From assembly GCA_016195805.1 (NCBI GenBank), contig JACPYT010000016.1:124001-188000 (forward strand): 64,000 nucleotides of DNA. The letters run 5' to 3'. Below the pieces are notes generated by a model that was given only the letters and a program-made list of their open reading frames with translations, was not told the DNA's origin and did not search any database. Position 1 is the first letter of the stretch; each line of letters begins with the position of its first letter. Both the position numbers and the translations under genes were made by a program. Source of the stretch: Hydrogenophilales bacterium (lineage in GTDB: Bacteria > Pseudomonadota > Gammaproteobacteria > Burkholderiales > Thiobacillaceae). Positions 16,864 to 25,926 of the stretch are shown here, piece by piece.

Positions 16864-18804
16864 TCAGAACAAGCTATCCCAGGCATCGCGCTCGGCCCGA
16901 TAGTTCATCAAGGCCTCGACGATCTGCTGGCGACGCGCTCCGCGATGCTCGACAGACTGGATCTGGCGCCAGGCCAGCGCATGCGCGCCGAAATTGCGGT
17001 CGATGTTGTCGATGAAGGCGCGCACCTGACGCAGGGCATCGGCCAGCGTGGCCGACCCCAGCCACCAGTGGCCGGAGTTGAACACGAGGTCGCTCAGCTG
17101 CCGGTTCTTCTCGACGATGGCGTCGTGCTTCTGCCGGTACAGCGCGAGCAGGTCGGCTTCCTTCTGATCGATCACGGTCTCGACCACATCGCGGGCGAAG
17201 GGCTGGTTCACATCGGCCCGCCTGACCAGCTCTTCGGTGGAAAACAGCATCAGGTCGCCAAAGAACTGGCGCTCGAATTCGTTGGAGAGATCGATGCCTT
17301 GCTGTGCCAGTTCCACGCCGGGGCGGAAGTCGTCGGCGAGCCCGGCGTCTGTGGTGCGGCGGTGCAGGTTGGGCATGTTGAACGAGGCGAAGCGCGGCCC
17401 GATCTCGGCGGCGATGAGCCGGCCGGCGGTGGGGCCGGACATGCGCAGGCGCAGGTGGCCGAAGGGGATGATGTACTTGAGCCCGGCGTAGTTGACGATG
17501 AAGTTGCCGGGGTAGACCGTGCGCGCGGGGCTGAGCTGGGTGAAGCCATTTCCATAGCTGAACCAGGTCTTGCGCGTGAGGTGCTCGCCGAAGAAGAAGG
17601 CGTCGAGGCGCTGAGCGAAATCGGCGAGGCAGGCGCCATGGTCGTGCTCGCCTTGCAGCCGGCAGGCGTAGGGGAAGGTCGTGGGCCCGTTGTTGAAGCC
17701 GAACAGCTTGGCCATGTCGTGATACGCGGCGTCGCCCGGTTGTTCTGCCGGCAGGCCGTGGAAGGTGCAGGCCGCCTCGTGGCGCAGGCCGGCCAGGCGG
17801 GTGAAGAAGGCGGCGACGTCGTCGAGAAAATTCGCCGCCATCACCGACGGCGACACGGGTGGGTCGCCTACCATCTTGCCGGTGAGCATGAGGGTGTCGG
17901 TGCTGCGGAAGATGCGGTCGATGGCGTGGAAGTAGTTCAGCGCGTAGACCACCTCTTCGCCGGCTTGGGTCTGCCGGTTCACGCAGAAGCTCTGGTCGCT
18001 GTCGACCAGGTAGTACAGCGTGTCGTCCTTGTCTTCGGTGAACTGCAGAAACTTCAGGTAGCAGAGGTTGCGGTTGGCGGCCTGGCCCTTGAGATAGAAC
18101 GCGTCACGGGGCTGGCTGGTGAGCAGGTGGCCGAGCCGTTCGCGCTGCTGCGGGGGCAGGGCGTGCAGCAGTTCGTATTGCTCGTCGAGTCCGAAGTAGG
18201 CGACCTGCAGGCCTTTGTCCCGGTATTCCTCCACCAGCGCCTGATGGCGGCGGATGTTGGCTGCGTCGCGGCTGTCCTCGCTGACGATGACCTGGATCCT
18301 GTCCCACACGCCCGCGGTCTGGCCGCCGTAGTCGAACAGTGCGCAGAGCTGGTGGATGCTTTCGAGGCAGGCCTTGAGGTGGGGCGGGCGATCCGCCACC
18401 GGGATGGCGAGGATGAAGCGATGGCGCGCATCTCTGGAGTAACCGAGGCTGGCGCGCAGTCGGATCAGCGATTCCTGTTCGCGGAACAAGGCCTGGTAGC
18501 TCGCCAGCAGCGGGTGGAAATCTGCCGCGCCGAACCACATGGCCTGTTCCAGCAGGGGGGTGCACTGCGCGTAGAGATCGATGAGGGCATCGAGTGCATC
18601 CGCTTCGGCTGGTGAAGGGGCATCGCCCGCGGCACCGTTCGGCAAGCCATGCAGTCGGCTTGCAATGCCAGACAGCCCCGGGATGGCGGATTGGTAGCGT
18701 GCGATGCAGTCCTGCAGGGCCGGGATGGCGGGTGTATTCAAAGGGTGAGTGCCCGGGGGGTTCTCCGGGAGGCGGATGCGGCGATCAATGAGCGGTCGGT
18801 TCAT
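16864..18804 (-). CDS. Glycosyltransferase-like protein (GT-A type)
   Basis: A 646-residue protein if started at the ATG at 18804. The frame stays open to 19209 but would then overlap the next gene. The segment RFILAIPVADRPPHLKACLE (about 158-177) looks like the first strand and nucleotide-binding turn of family-2-like GT-A glycosyltransferases. YYLVDSDQSF near 265-275 provides a DxD-like acidic motif. The N-terminal 120 residues are helical and the C-terminal third is unassigned. No membrane segment is visible. No carbohydrate operon surrounds it, so donor and acceptor are unknown. The glycosyltransferase call is moderate. Confidence 0.55.
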   Translation of the reverse strand: MNRPLIDRRIRLPENPPGTHPLNTPAIPALQDCIARYQSAIPGLSGIASRLHGLPNGAAGDAPSPAEADALDALIDLYAQCTPLLEQAMWFGAADFHPLLASYQALFREQESLIRLRASLGYSRDARHRFILAIPVADRPPHLKACLESIHQLCALFDYGGQTAGVWDRIQVIVSEDSRDAANIRRHQALVEEYRDKGLQVAYFGLDEQYELLHALPPQQRERLGHLLTSQPRDAFYLKGQAANRNLCYLKFLQFTEDKDDTLYYLVDSDQSFCVNRQTQAGEEVVYALNYFHAIDRIFRSTDTLMLTGKMVGDPPVSPSVMAANFLDDVAAFFTRLAGLRHEAACTFHGLPAEQPGDAAYHDMAKLFGFNNGPTTFPYACRLQGEHDHGACLADFAQRLDAFFFGEHLTRKTWFSYGNGFTQLSPARTVYPGNFIVNYAGLKYIIPFGHLRLRMSGPTAGRLIAAEIGPRFASFNMPNLHRRTTDAGLADDFRPGVELAQQGIDLSNEFERQFFGDLMLFSTEELVRRADVNQPFARDVVETVIDQKEADLLALYRQKHDAIVEKNRQLSDLVFNSGHWWLGSATLADALRQVRAFIDNIDRNFGAHALAWRQIQSVEHRGARRQQIVEALMNYRAERDAWDSLF

Positions 18805-18914
18805 CGGCACTAAGCGGCGCGTGCGAACGGCCGATACGAAGTGGAGGGCTAATAGTACCCGCCCGCGCATCAAACCCGGACAGTCGAGCCGGCTGTGCCG
18901 AGTACGCGCGATGG

Positions 18915-19169
18915 TTAGCCGCTGACCCGCACCCGCTTCTCCACCGTCAGCACGTCGCCCGCCGCATCCATCACCGCATACAGCCGGGGTTGCGGGCGGC
19001 CGGCCCAGGACGGGCCGGGGGCCGGGCTGTCGAGGTACACGACCTGTGCGCCGTCGAACTGCTTTTCGACCTGGCCGCGGGCGAGCAGTTCGTTCAGGGC
19101 GTCGATGGATATCCCGCGCTGCTTCATGCGGCTGAAGGCGAGGGGGCTGATCTTTCCGAGTTTCATCAT
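18915..19169 (-). CDS. Small DUF4258-like protein under SOS-box control
   Basis: An 84-residue protein; the ATG at 19169 follows a good ribosome site (AGGAGA). The sequence FSRMKQRGISIDALNELLARG resembles the start of DUF4258/BrnT-like small domains, where Arg-rich helices precede a beta sheet (QFDGAQVVYLDSP, LYAVMDAAGDVLTVEKRV). Two perfect LexA-type boxes lie 67-106 bases upstream and no other gene is positioned to use them, so LexA repression is likely. The role is unknown; BrnT-like folds act as toxins in some systems, which would suit an SOS-induced gene, but the similarity is weak. Confidence 0.6.
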   Translation of the reverse strand: MMKLGKISPLAFSRMKQRGISIDALNELLARGQVEKQFDGAQVVYLDSPAPGPSWAGRPQPRLYAVMDAAGDVLTVEKRVRVSG

Positions 19170-19235
19170 GGTTTCTCCTGGCGCCGGCGCGGGGATGGCC
19201 CCCGCGCATGACGTTTTACGAATGGGATAGCGACA

Positions 19236-19251
19236 CTGTATGAATATACAG
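19236..19251 (-). promoter_or_regulatory. LexA (SOS) box 1
   Basis: CTGTATGAATATACAG is a perfect CTGT-N8-ACAG operator of the LexA type. It is the gene-proximal of two boxes upstream of the small gene that starts at 19169. Confidence 0.85.
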
Positions 19252-19259
19252 CAAATGTG

Positions 19260-19275
19260 CTGTATGTCCATACAG
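19260..19275 (-). promoter_or_regulatory. LexA (SOS) box 2
   Basis: CTGTATGTCCATACAG is a second perfect CTGT-N8-ACAG box, centred 24 bases from the first, a little over two helical turns. Tandem boxes allow cooperative LexA binding. Confidence 0.85.
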
Positions 19276-19380
19276 TATTCGGAGGGCGGTCGGGAGGAAA
19301 CGGGATGACCGCTCACGGGCCTTGCGGCGGCGTGAGCGGCAGCCATTCAGGGTGTGGGGCGGGCAGGCCCGCGTCGCGGC

Positions 19381-19731
19381 TTAGCTTTCGGGCAGGCTGG
19401 GCACGTTGATTTCCGCCAGGGCGCGGAACACGTCGTTGAACAAGACTTCGCCGTTGCGAACGAAACAGGCCATATCCGAGAAGCCGCAGACGGACAGCTG
19501 GTCGCCCGCCATCATCCAGCCGCTCGGTGTCCACCCGCTCTGGCCGGAAAGCGTCATGAACATGTCGCCGTTGTGCTGCATGTAGCGTCCGTTCGCATGG
19601 CACAGATCCGCTGCCAATTCGGCGTTGACGTGCTCCAGGTCACCGGCCGCTTCGGCCAGGCCGCCATCGTCCTGGAATCGCAGCGCGGCCACGACGCCCT
19701 TGAGCAGAAGCAATTTATCCAACTCGACCAT
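19381..19731 (-). CDS. DUF2173-like (roadblock-type) protein, paralogue 1
   Basis: A 116-residue protein, last of three tandem minus-strand paralogues. All share the plan LDKLLxLxGVVAALRFxDDG at the start, a central AxLCxxN helix, a GWTPxGWM strand and a VCGFSDMACFVR strand. This resembles DUF2173 proteins, small roadblock/LC7-like proteins that I associate with sulfur-oxidising bacteria. It has no membrane or signal sequence. The start is supported by a nearby AAGGAGAA. The function of the family is not known to me. Confidence 0.65.
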   Translation of the reverse strand: MVELDKLLLLKGVVAALRFQDDGGLAEAAGDLEHVNAELAADLCHANGRYMQHNGDMFMTLSGQSGWTPSGWMMAGDQLSVCGFSDMACFVRNGEVLFNDVFRALAEINVPSLPES

Positions 19732-19755
19732 GGTGCGTTCTCCTTGGGCGGCCGC

Positions 19756-20085
19756 TCAGGCGGCGTTGAAGCGCCGGTAGGCCGCGTCGTAGTCGAAGTC
19801 CTGCCGGCGCGCGAGCACGGCGTTGCCGTTCATGCCCATCACGACCTGATCGAGGGCGATGAAGGCGAACCCGCGTTCGGGCAGGAAGCCCTCCTGGCCG
19901 GTCAGTTTCGTCCAGCCCGTGGCCTGCATGCGGTAGATCGCCATGTTGGTGGCGCACATCTGCGCGACCAGTTCGGCAAAGTCGCGATCCACGCTGCCGC
20001 GCATCTCGCCGAGCTCGCCGGTGTCGGAAAACGCGATCGCGCCATACGCCCCCGGCAAGGACATCAGTTCATCCAGTGTTGCCAT
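19756..20085 (-). CDS. DUF2173-like (roadblock-type) protein, paralogue 2
   Basis: A 109-residue protein, middle of the three tandem paralogues. It opens with MATLDELMSLPGAYGAIAFS and shares with its neighbours the MCATN helix and the GFAFIALDQVVMGMNGNAVL strands. The ribosome site AAGGAGGG precedes the ATG. Divergence between the three copies is high, so the triplication is old. The function is unknown. Confidence 0.65.
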   Translation of the reverse strand: MATLDELMSLPGAYGAIAFSDTGELGEMRGSVDRDFAELVAQMCATNMAIYRMQATGWTKLTGQEGFLPERGFAFIALDQVVMGMNGNAVLARRQDFDYDAAYRRFNAA

Positions 20086-20116
20086 ATCGCCCTCCTTCCC
20101 GTCTTGTCGGGTCGCG

Positions 20117-20452
20117 CTAGCGGCCAGCCGACTCGGTCATGGTCTTGATCAGCTGATTGAACGAGGCGTGGCCGGCCTTCACCAGGCAGGCGCTGTCGCG
20201 GATCGCGATGATTGCCATCTCGGGACCGAAGGTGATCCAGCCATGACCGTCCCAGCCGGGTTTGTCGGCAAGGCGCCCGAGGAGGCGTCCCTGCAGTTCG
20301 ACGTTCATCGTGACATCCGCGCACAGGTTCGCCATTTCCGACGCCTCGGCTACGGTCATGACGCCCTCGAACTCTTCGAGAAAGCCCTTGCGGGAAAACA
20401 GTCCGGCGGTCTCCACCCCCGGCAGTTTCATCAGTTCGGACGTTCTGGACAT
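20117..20452 (-). CDS. DUF2173-like (roadblock-type) protein, paralogue 3
   Basis: A 111-residue protein, first of the three paralogues in transcription order. It opens with MSRTSELMKLPGVETAGLFS and has the LCADVTMN helix and the GWITFGPEMAIIAIRDSACL strands of the set. It is divergent from lexA; 120 bases separate the two starts and include an SOS box, so the array could share LexA control. Frames that extend upstream of 20452 run through lexA antisense and are not credible. Confidence 0.65.
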   Translation of the reverse strand: MSRTSELMKLPGVETAGLFSRKGFLEEFEGVMTVAEASEMANLCADVTMNVELQGRLLGRLADKPGWDGHGWITFGPEMAIIAIRDSACLVKAGHASFNQLIKTMTESAGR

Positions 20453-20519
20453 GGCACCCCCGCAAAAGAATGAATGCGTCTTGAATATTAGAGCGCACCC
20501 ACAAAACGACAATTGCAAT

Positions 20520-20548
20520 TTGAACCCATGCCTGTTGTGCTGTATAAA
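20520..20548 (+). promoter_or_regulatory. lexA promoter (sigma70-type)
   Basis: TTGAAC (20520-20525), a 17-base spacer and TATAAA (20543-20548) form a good -35/-10 pair. The -10 lies inside the LexA box, so bound LexA would block RNA polymerase. Confidence 0.65.
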
Positions 20549-20555
20549 CATACAG
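20540..20555 (+). promoter_or_regulatory. LexA box of lexA
   Basis: CTGTATAAACATACAG is a perfect CTGT-N8-ACAG operator just upstream of lexA. It shares its consensus with the two boxes at 19236-19275 and supports autoregulation. Confidence 0.9.
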
Positions 20556-20572
20556 TCATAGGAGACATGCCC

Positions 20573-21175
20573 ATGCGAGACCTGACGCGCCGCCAGGAAG
20601 AAATCCTGAATCTGATCAAGGAGTCGATCGAGACCACCGGCCTGCCGCCGACGCGCGCGGAGATTGCGCAGCACTTCGGCTTCAGTTCGCCCAACGCGGC
20701 CGAGCAGCATCTCAAGGGGCTGGCGAAGAAGGGCGTGCTGGAACTGGTGCCGGGCACTTCGCGCGGCATCCGGCTGCCGGGCGGCGGCGGCCTGGCGGTG
20801 GTGGGTCAGGTGGCGGCGGGCAGCCCGATCCTGGCGCAGGAGAACATCGAGCGGCATGTCCAGATCGATTCCGCGCTGTTCGCTCCGCGCGCGGATTACC
20901 TGCTCAAGGTGCGCGGCATGAGCATGAAGGACATCGGCATCCTCGACGGCGACCTGCTCGCGGTGCATCGCAGCGCCGAGGCCAGGGCCGGACAGGTGGT
21001 GGTGGCGCGCATCGGCGACGAGGTCACGGTCAAGCGCTTCAAGCAGCGCGGCCACACCGTGCAGCTGCTCCCTGAAAATCCCGATTTCGAGCCGATCGTG
21101 GTCGACCTCACGCGGCAGGAACTGGTGATCGAAGGCATCGCGGTGGGCGTGATTCGCAGCGGCAGGGCCTTGTAG
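20573..21175 (+). CDS. lexA: LexA repressor of the SOS response
   Basis: A 200-residue protein if the second of two close ATGs is used. It gives the better distance to GGAG (8 bases) and the usual [12 protein letters not shown] opening; the ATG at 20567 adds two residues. The N-terminus (1-70) is the winged helix ([20 protein letters not shown]). The self-cleavage bond is Ala82-Gly83 (QVAAGSP), with the catalytic Ser117 (GMSMKD) and Lys154 (TVKRF). It represses DNA-damage genes until RecA filaments trigger cleavage. A perfect LexA box lies in its own promoter. All functional residues are present. Confidence 0.95.
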   Translation: MRDLTRRQEEILNLIKESIETTGLPPTRAEIAQHFGFSSPNAAEQHLKGLAKKGVLELVPGTSRGIRLPGGGGLAVVGQVAAGSPILAQENIERHVQIDSALFAPRADYLLKVRGMSMKDIGILDGDLLAVHRSAEARAGQVVVARIGDEVTVKRFKQRGHTVQLLPENPDFEPIVVDLTRQELVIEGIAVGVIRSGRAL

Positions 21176-21552
21176 CGCGGCCTGCGGCGGGCCGGCGCTA
21201 CGCATCGCCGGACGCCGGCTCCTCGCGTCCCGGCTTGTCTGTGCTCGATTGAGTATTTGCCGGGGCGCCCGGCCTCTGGGCAAGTGGGTCCCCCGCATGA
21301 GTTCATGCCGGCCGCGGTCGTGGCGCCTCCATTCCTTGGGCCTGCCTGTTCCCCGGTGCGTTCAAAATCCCATTCCCATGATATGGTTTTATCCATTGGT
21401 CATGGATTGGCCGGCTGCGCGGTACCGGTGGCAGGCAGGGCTGTCGTCCGCAGGGAGCAAGAACACATGGCGATGTCGAGTCGCAACACGATGCGGGAAA
21501 TCGGCGGAGGGGCTTGCCTTGCCGCCACAGGAATCGGGGGATTGTTCGGTCG
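21176..21552. other. Gene-free interval between lexA and the GGDEF-EAL gene
   Basis: 377 bases. The first 60 contain GC-rich palindromic sequence (GCGGCCTGCGGCGGGCCGGC and CGCCGGACGCCGGC) that may end lexA transcription. A small open frame at 21467-21556 overlaps the next start as ATGA, but I see no homology in it. The AT-richer segment near 21370-21400 may hold the downstream promoter. Confidence 0.4.
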
Positions 21553-24500
21553 ATGAGTCAGGATAGCCCGACCACCCCGTGGTCACCTGCGTGGCTGGTG
21601 CTGACCGCTGGCGTGACGGGTCTTTTGACCGGCGTGGTGGGCATCCGTTTCGCGCAGGATGTGCACTGGGTCCGCTTCTTCGACAATCTGCACTGGACGG
21701 CAGGCACCGTCATGGCGGCGGTTTTGGCCTGGATCGGCCAGCGCTCGGCGCCGGCGGAAAGCGCCCGGGGCCTGCGCTGGATGGCGATCGGCCTGACGGG
21801 TTACGCGACCGGCCAGATCATCTGGGATGTGCAAGCGGCCGTCGGCTACAGCGGGTTCCCGTCGCCGTCCGATCTGTTCTATCTGTGGCTGGGGCCCTCT
21901 GTCGCGGCAGGTCTGCTGATCGAGGCATTCCGGCTGGCCGACCGTGTCCAGCGCAAGACCCTGATGCTGGATGCCGCAACCCTGGCCATCGCCGCCCTGA
22001 CCCTGGTTCTGGTGCTGTATCTGCCCAGGCGCGGAGAGATGGCCTTGCTGCCCCTGGCCGTGCTGGTGGCGTATCCGGTCAGCCTGTTTACAGCGGCCTG
22101 CATCGGCCTGATTGCCGTGCCAACCCTGCGTCTGAAATTTTCCTGGAGCTATTGGCTGCTCCTGGTGTCCCTGGAGGTCACGGGCATTTGCTGGATGGTC
22201 TGGAATTTGATGGCGCTGGACGGCGTGACCATCGACGGAACCTGGTTCAACAGCCTGTTTTCCTTCTCGGTGACGGGGATGGGGCTGGCGATGCTGACCT
22301 GGCATATCGAATCCTCCCGCAATGCCCTGTGGGAGCGATGGTGCGAAGGCTTCCTGCGTCTGCTGCCGCTGATGGCCGTGGTGTTATCCGGCGTTGCGGT
22401 CAAATTGTCCGACCCCCATGTAGGCGTGCCTCATGTCGTCAGTTACACCGTCGACCTCGGCGCGCTGGTCGTCGTCATCCTGGCAATGCTCAAGCAGAGC
22501 ACGCTGGTGCGGGAGCATGATCTGCTGAAAATCGTCACCCGCAATCTGGAAGAAAGCGAGCAGCAAAAAAACCTGATCCTGCGTACCGTCCCGGACCTCG
22601 TGTGGCTCAAGGATGCGGCGGGCGCCTATCGGATGTGCAACTCGGCGTTCGAACGTTTTTTCGGAGCGCACGAGTCGGACATCGTGGGCAAGACCGATTT
22701 CGATTTCGTCCCCCCCGATCTGGCGCGTTTTTTCCGCCGGAAGGATGAGGCGGTCATGGCGGCAGGGCATCTCCTCAAGAATGAGGAATGGGTCACGTTC
22801 GCCAACGACGGCGCGCGCGTTCTGCTCGAAACGCTCAAGACACCTCTGCGCGACCGGGATGGAAGGATACTCGGCGTGCTCGGCATCTCACGCGACATCA
22901 CCGAACGCGAGCACGCGAGCCGGCAGCTGACCTTGGTGAATTTTGCGCTGAACCACGTGAAGGAAGCCGCCTACCTGGCCGACGAGCAGGGCTGCTTTCA
23001 TTATGTGAACGATGAAGCGTGCCGGGCGCTTGGGCTGCCGCGTGAGTCGCTCCTGAAAATGCGGGTGATCGATATCGATGGCGACGTGACGCAGCCGGAA
23101 CAGTGGCAGGCTTTCTGGGCGCAGCTCAAGACCCAGAAGACGATGACGTTCGAGAGTCGGCACAAGGCCAGCGATGGGAATGCTTTCCCGGTGGAAATCA
23201 ATGCCAATTATTTTGAATTCTCCGGGCAGGCGTATGTGCTGGGCCTGGTGCGCGACATCACCGAGCGCAAGGGGGTGGAGGAGCAGATCCGCAACCTGGC
23301 CTATTTCGACGCGCTCACCCGGCTGCCCAACCGGCGCCTGCTGATGGATCGGCTGGGCCAGGCACTGAGCGCCAGCCATCGCAGCGGCGAGTTCGGCGCG
23401 CTGCTGATCCTGGATCTGGATCAGTTCAAGACCCTCAACGACACGCAGGGTCACGATGTCGGCGACCGCCTGCTGGTCGAGGTGGCCCAGCGCCTGGTCA
23501 CCCACATGCGCCAGGAAGATGTCGTGTGTCGCCTGGGCGGGGATGAGTTCGTGGTGGTGCTGGAAGGCCTGGGCCATGATGAGCAGCACGCGGCCAACGA
23601 GGCAGAGGTCATCGCAGAGAAGGTGCGCTTCGAACTCAACCAGCCCTATAGCCTGAGCATCAACGAAACGAAATATCACGGCGCGACCAGCATCGGCCTG
23701 ACCCTGTTCCAGGGGCAGGACGCATCAGTCGACATGCTGCTGAAGCAGGCCGACGTCGCCTTGTACCAGGCCAAGGGCGCCGGACGCAATGCGGTGCGGT
23801 TCTTCAACCCGGCCATGCAGGCGGCCATCGACTCGCGCATGGGGATGGAGGCGGCGCTGCACCAGGCTCTGGACAAGGACGAGTTCAGGCTCTACTACCA
23901 GCCGCAGATCAATCAGCACGGCGAGTTGATCGGCGCCGAGGCGCTGCTTCGCTGGTTGCCGGCGAACCAGCCGCTGGTTTCCCCGGCCGAGTTCATCCCG
24001 CTGGCCGAGGAGACCGGACTCATCCTGCCCATCGGCCAGTGGGTGCTGGATACGGCCTGCGCCCAGCTCAAGGCCTGGGAACGCGATCCGCGCACCCGGT
24101 CGCTGCAGATGGCGGTCAATGTCAGTGCCCGGCAATTCCACCAGCCCGACTTCGTCGCCACGGTGCACCACAGCCTGGTTGCGAGCGGCATCAATCCGAC
24201 CCGGCTCAAGCTCGAACTGACCGAGAGCGTGGTACTCGACAACGTCGATCTGGTCGTCAGCCGGATGCAGCAGCTCAATGCGCTGGGGGTGCGCTTCTGT
24301 CTGGATGACTTCGGCACCGGCTATTCGTCCCTGTCCTACCTCAAGCGTCTGCCTCTGGATCAGGTGAAGATCGATCAATCCTTCGTCCGCGACGTGACGG
24401 AGGATCAGAACGATGCCGCCATCGTGCGGGCCATCATGGCCATGAGCCGGTCGCTGGGTTTGCAGGTGATAGCCGAAGGGGTGGAAACCCAGGCGCAACG

Positions 24501-24594
24501 GGATTTTCTGTTGCAGAATGCCTGCCTGGCCTATCAGGGGTTTCTGTTCTGCAAGCCGATCCCGATCGAGGAATGGGACCGCTTGCTGAAATAG
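21553..24594 (+). CDS. Membrane PAS-PAS-GGDEF-EAL protein
   Basis: A 1013-residue protein starting at the ATG of MSQDSPTTPW. The first ~330 residues contain about nine hydrophobic helices and look like a membrane sensor. Two PAS domains follow (about 345-465 and 470-590, each ending in a RDITER motif). The GGDEF domain has an intact RLGGDEF near 660, and the EAL domain an intact EALLRW near 795 plus DDFGTGYSSLSYLK. Such proteins make or break c-di-GMP depending on the signal. Both active-site motifs look intact, so the direction of activity cannot be predicted. Confidence 0.93.
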   Translation: MSQDSPTTPWSPAWLVLTAGVTGLLTGVVGIRFAQDVHWVRFFDNLHWTAGTVMAAVLAWIGQRSAPAESARGLRWMAIGLTGYATGQIIWDVQAAVGYSGFPSPSDLFYLWLGPSVAAGLLIEAFRLADRVQRKTLMLDAATLAIAALTLVLVLYLPRRGEMALLPLAVLVAYPVSLFTAACIGLIAVPTLRLKFSWSYWLLLVSLEVTGICWMVWNLMALDGVTIDGTWFNSLFSFSVTGMGLAMLTWHIESSRNALWERWCEGFLRLLPLMAVVLSGVAVKLSDPHVGVPHVVSYTVDLGALVVVILAMLKQSTLVREHDLLKIVTRNLEESEQQKNLILRTVPDLVWLKDAAGAYRMCNSAFERFFGAHESDIVGKTDFDFVPPDLARFFRRKDEAVMAAGHLLKNEEWVTFANDGARVLLETLKTPLRDRDGRILGVLGISRDITEREHASRQLTLVNFALNHVKEAAYLADEQGCFHYVNDEACRALGLPRESLLKMRVIDIDGDVTQPEQWQAFWAQLKTQKTMTFESRHKASDGNAFPVEINANYFEFSGQAYVLGLVRDITERKGVEEQIRNLAYFDALTRLPNRRLLMDRLGQALSASHRSGEFGALLILDLDQFKTLNDTQGHDVGDRLLVEVAQRLVTHMRQEDVVCRLGGDEFVVVLEGLGHDEQHAANEAEVIAEKVRFELNQPYSLSINETKYHGATSIGLTLFQGQDASVDMLLKQADVALYQAKGAGRNAVRFFNPAMQAAIDSRMGMEAALHQALDKDEFRLYYQPQINQHGELIGAEALLRWLPANQPLVSPAEFIPLAEETGLILPIGQWVLDTACAQLKAWERDPRTRSLQMAVNVSARQFHQPDFVATVHHSLVASGINPTRLKLELTESVVLDNVDLVVSRMQQLNALGVRFCLDDFGTGYSSLSYLKRLPLDQVKIDQSFVRDVTEDQNDAAIVRAIMAMSRSLGLQVIAEGVETQAQRDFLLQNACLAYQGFLFCKPIPIEEWDRLLK

Positions 24595-24639
24595 CGCGCA
24601 TGGCCCCGCACACTATGTTCAACCCGACGGGACGATCAA

Positions 24640-25479
24640 TTGGCACGCCGAAAACAAAGCCCTGTTGAAGATTGGATCGAGCTAAGCAGCAAGCTGCCGT
24701 GGTGGGCGGGCGTGCTGCTCGCGGTTGCCGCGTATGTCGGGCTGCACAGCGTGGCCGCCACCGAAGTGACGGCGGTCGCCCAGCCCGGAAAAATGGGCGC
24801 ATTCGCAGGCCAGACGCTCGTCAAGACGCTGGCCGCTTTGGGCCAGTATCTGCTGCCGTTCGTTTTCCTGGTGGGGGCTGTCGTGTCGGCCTATGGGCGC
24901 TCCACGCGCCGCGCGTTGCATGCGCGGGTGGCGGGCAGTCCGGACTGGGGGGCGCTCAATGCCATGAGCTGGCGGCAGTTCGAGGCGCTGGTGGGCGAAG
25001 CCTTCCTGCGCAAGGGCTACGCGGTGACCGAGACGGGGGGCGGCGGTGCCGATGGCGGGGTCGATCTGGTGCTCAAAATGAAAGGCGAGACCTTCCTGGT
25101 GCAATGCAAGCAGTGGCGTGCCCTCAAGGTGGGGGTGAACACGGTACGCGAACTCTATGGCGTGATGGCGGCGAAAGGTGCAACCGGCGGGTTCGTAGTG
25201 ACGTCCGGCGTGTTCACGGATGAGGCCCGGGCGTTTGCCCGGGGCAAGAATGTCGAGCTGATGGATGGCAAGGCGCTGCATGCGCTGATTCGCGGCGTGA
25301 GCGTGCCGCCCGCCCGGATTTTCCGGGACCCGCTGAGCGTGATGACGACAGGCGCACCGTTCTGCCCGGAATGCCAGAGCCGGATGGTGAAGCGCAAAGC
25401 CAAGCGCGGTGCGAATGCAGGCCAGGTATTCTGGGGCTGCATGCGCTACCCCGACTGCAAGGGCACACGCGCAATCTGA
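24640..25479 (+). CDS. Mrr-type restriction endonuclease with two N-terminal membrane helices and a zinc ribbon
   Basis: A 279-residue protein starting with TTG. Two hydrophobic segments (about 20-45 and 70-92) come first. A PD-(D/E)xK Mrr-like nuclease domain follows (about 105-215): FEALVGEAFLRKGY, then GADGGVDLVL and FLVQCKQWR, giving the D...QxK core. The C-terminus is a topoisomerase-type zinc ribbon (CPECQ...WGCMRYPDCKGT). Members are often found as lone genes and may act on foreign or damaged DNA. A 3' fragment of a sister copy lies at 15281-15472. Family secure; target unknown. Confidence 0.88.
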   Translation: MARRKQSPVEDWIELSSKLPWWAGVLLAVAAYVGLHSVAATEVTAVAQPGKMGAFAGQTLVKTLAALGQYLLPFVFLVGAVVSAYGRSTRRALHARVAGSPDWGALNAMSWRQFEALVGEAFLRKGYAVTETGGGGADGGVDLVLKMKGETFLVQCKQWRALKVGVNTVRELYGVMAAKGATGGFVVTSGVFTDEARAFARGKNVELMDGKALHALIRGVSVPPARIFRDPLSVMTTGAPFCPECQSRMVKRKAKRGANAGQVFWGCMRYPDCKGTRAI

Positions 25480-25530
25480 TCGTTCCGGCAGGATTGATCG
25501 GGCAATCCTCTTCGGGCGTGTTAACACGCC

Positions 25531-25806
25531 CTAGTTGCCTTCCTGCTCCCCAACCGGTTCGGCATCGTGCATCTGCGGATGCGCGGTGCGCAGCCAGCCT
25601 GCCTCGGTGTCCCAGAACACCGGCTTTTCGGTCTGCAGCATGTGGAGCAGGTTGCGGTAGTCCTCCGAACCCAGGTTGGTCAGGCGGAACAGCTCGGTCA
25701 GGCGCGTTGCGCTGCGCAGGATGATGCGCCCGCGGCCGGATTTGTCGGGCGAGCCGGAGGGCATCCACTCGGCATAGTAGTGACCAATATTCACAACAGC
25801 CATCAT
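25531..25806 (-). CDS. Hypothetical protein, 91 aa
   Basis: I do not recognise the family. The product is a soluble acidic protein opening MMAVVNIGHYYAEW, with a Pro/Gly/Lys-rich turn (MPSGSPDKSGRGRIILR) and a middle TELFRLTNLGSEDYRNLL. A ribosome site (GAGGAGAA) precedes the start. It is convergent with the Mrr gene and divergent from the SagB-like gene. Confidence 0.55.
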   Translation of the reverse strand: MMAVVNIGHYYAEWMPSGSPDKSGRGRIILRSATRLTELFRLTNLGSEDYRNLLHMLQTEKPVFWDTEAGWLRTAHPQMHDAEPVGEQEGN

Positions 25807-25926
25807 CGTTCTCCTCGGGGTCGATCGACTTTAAAAATAGGCGGTTTTATCCCGATGCGGCTTGCTCCCTGTCGATGCGCAGCTAGATTGAAATGACCAG
25901 CTTGTTTTCGCAGGAAGAAATCGGCC

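Noticed and set aside
18804-19209. Longer start (19209) for the glycosyltransferase-like gene
   Set aside because: It would run through the small SOS-controlled gene in another frame; the ATG at 18804 avoids this overlap.
21467-21556. 29-codon frame overlapping the GGDEF-EAL start
   Set aside because: No family or signal beyond the ATGA overlap; it was not listed as a gene.
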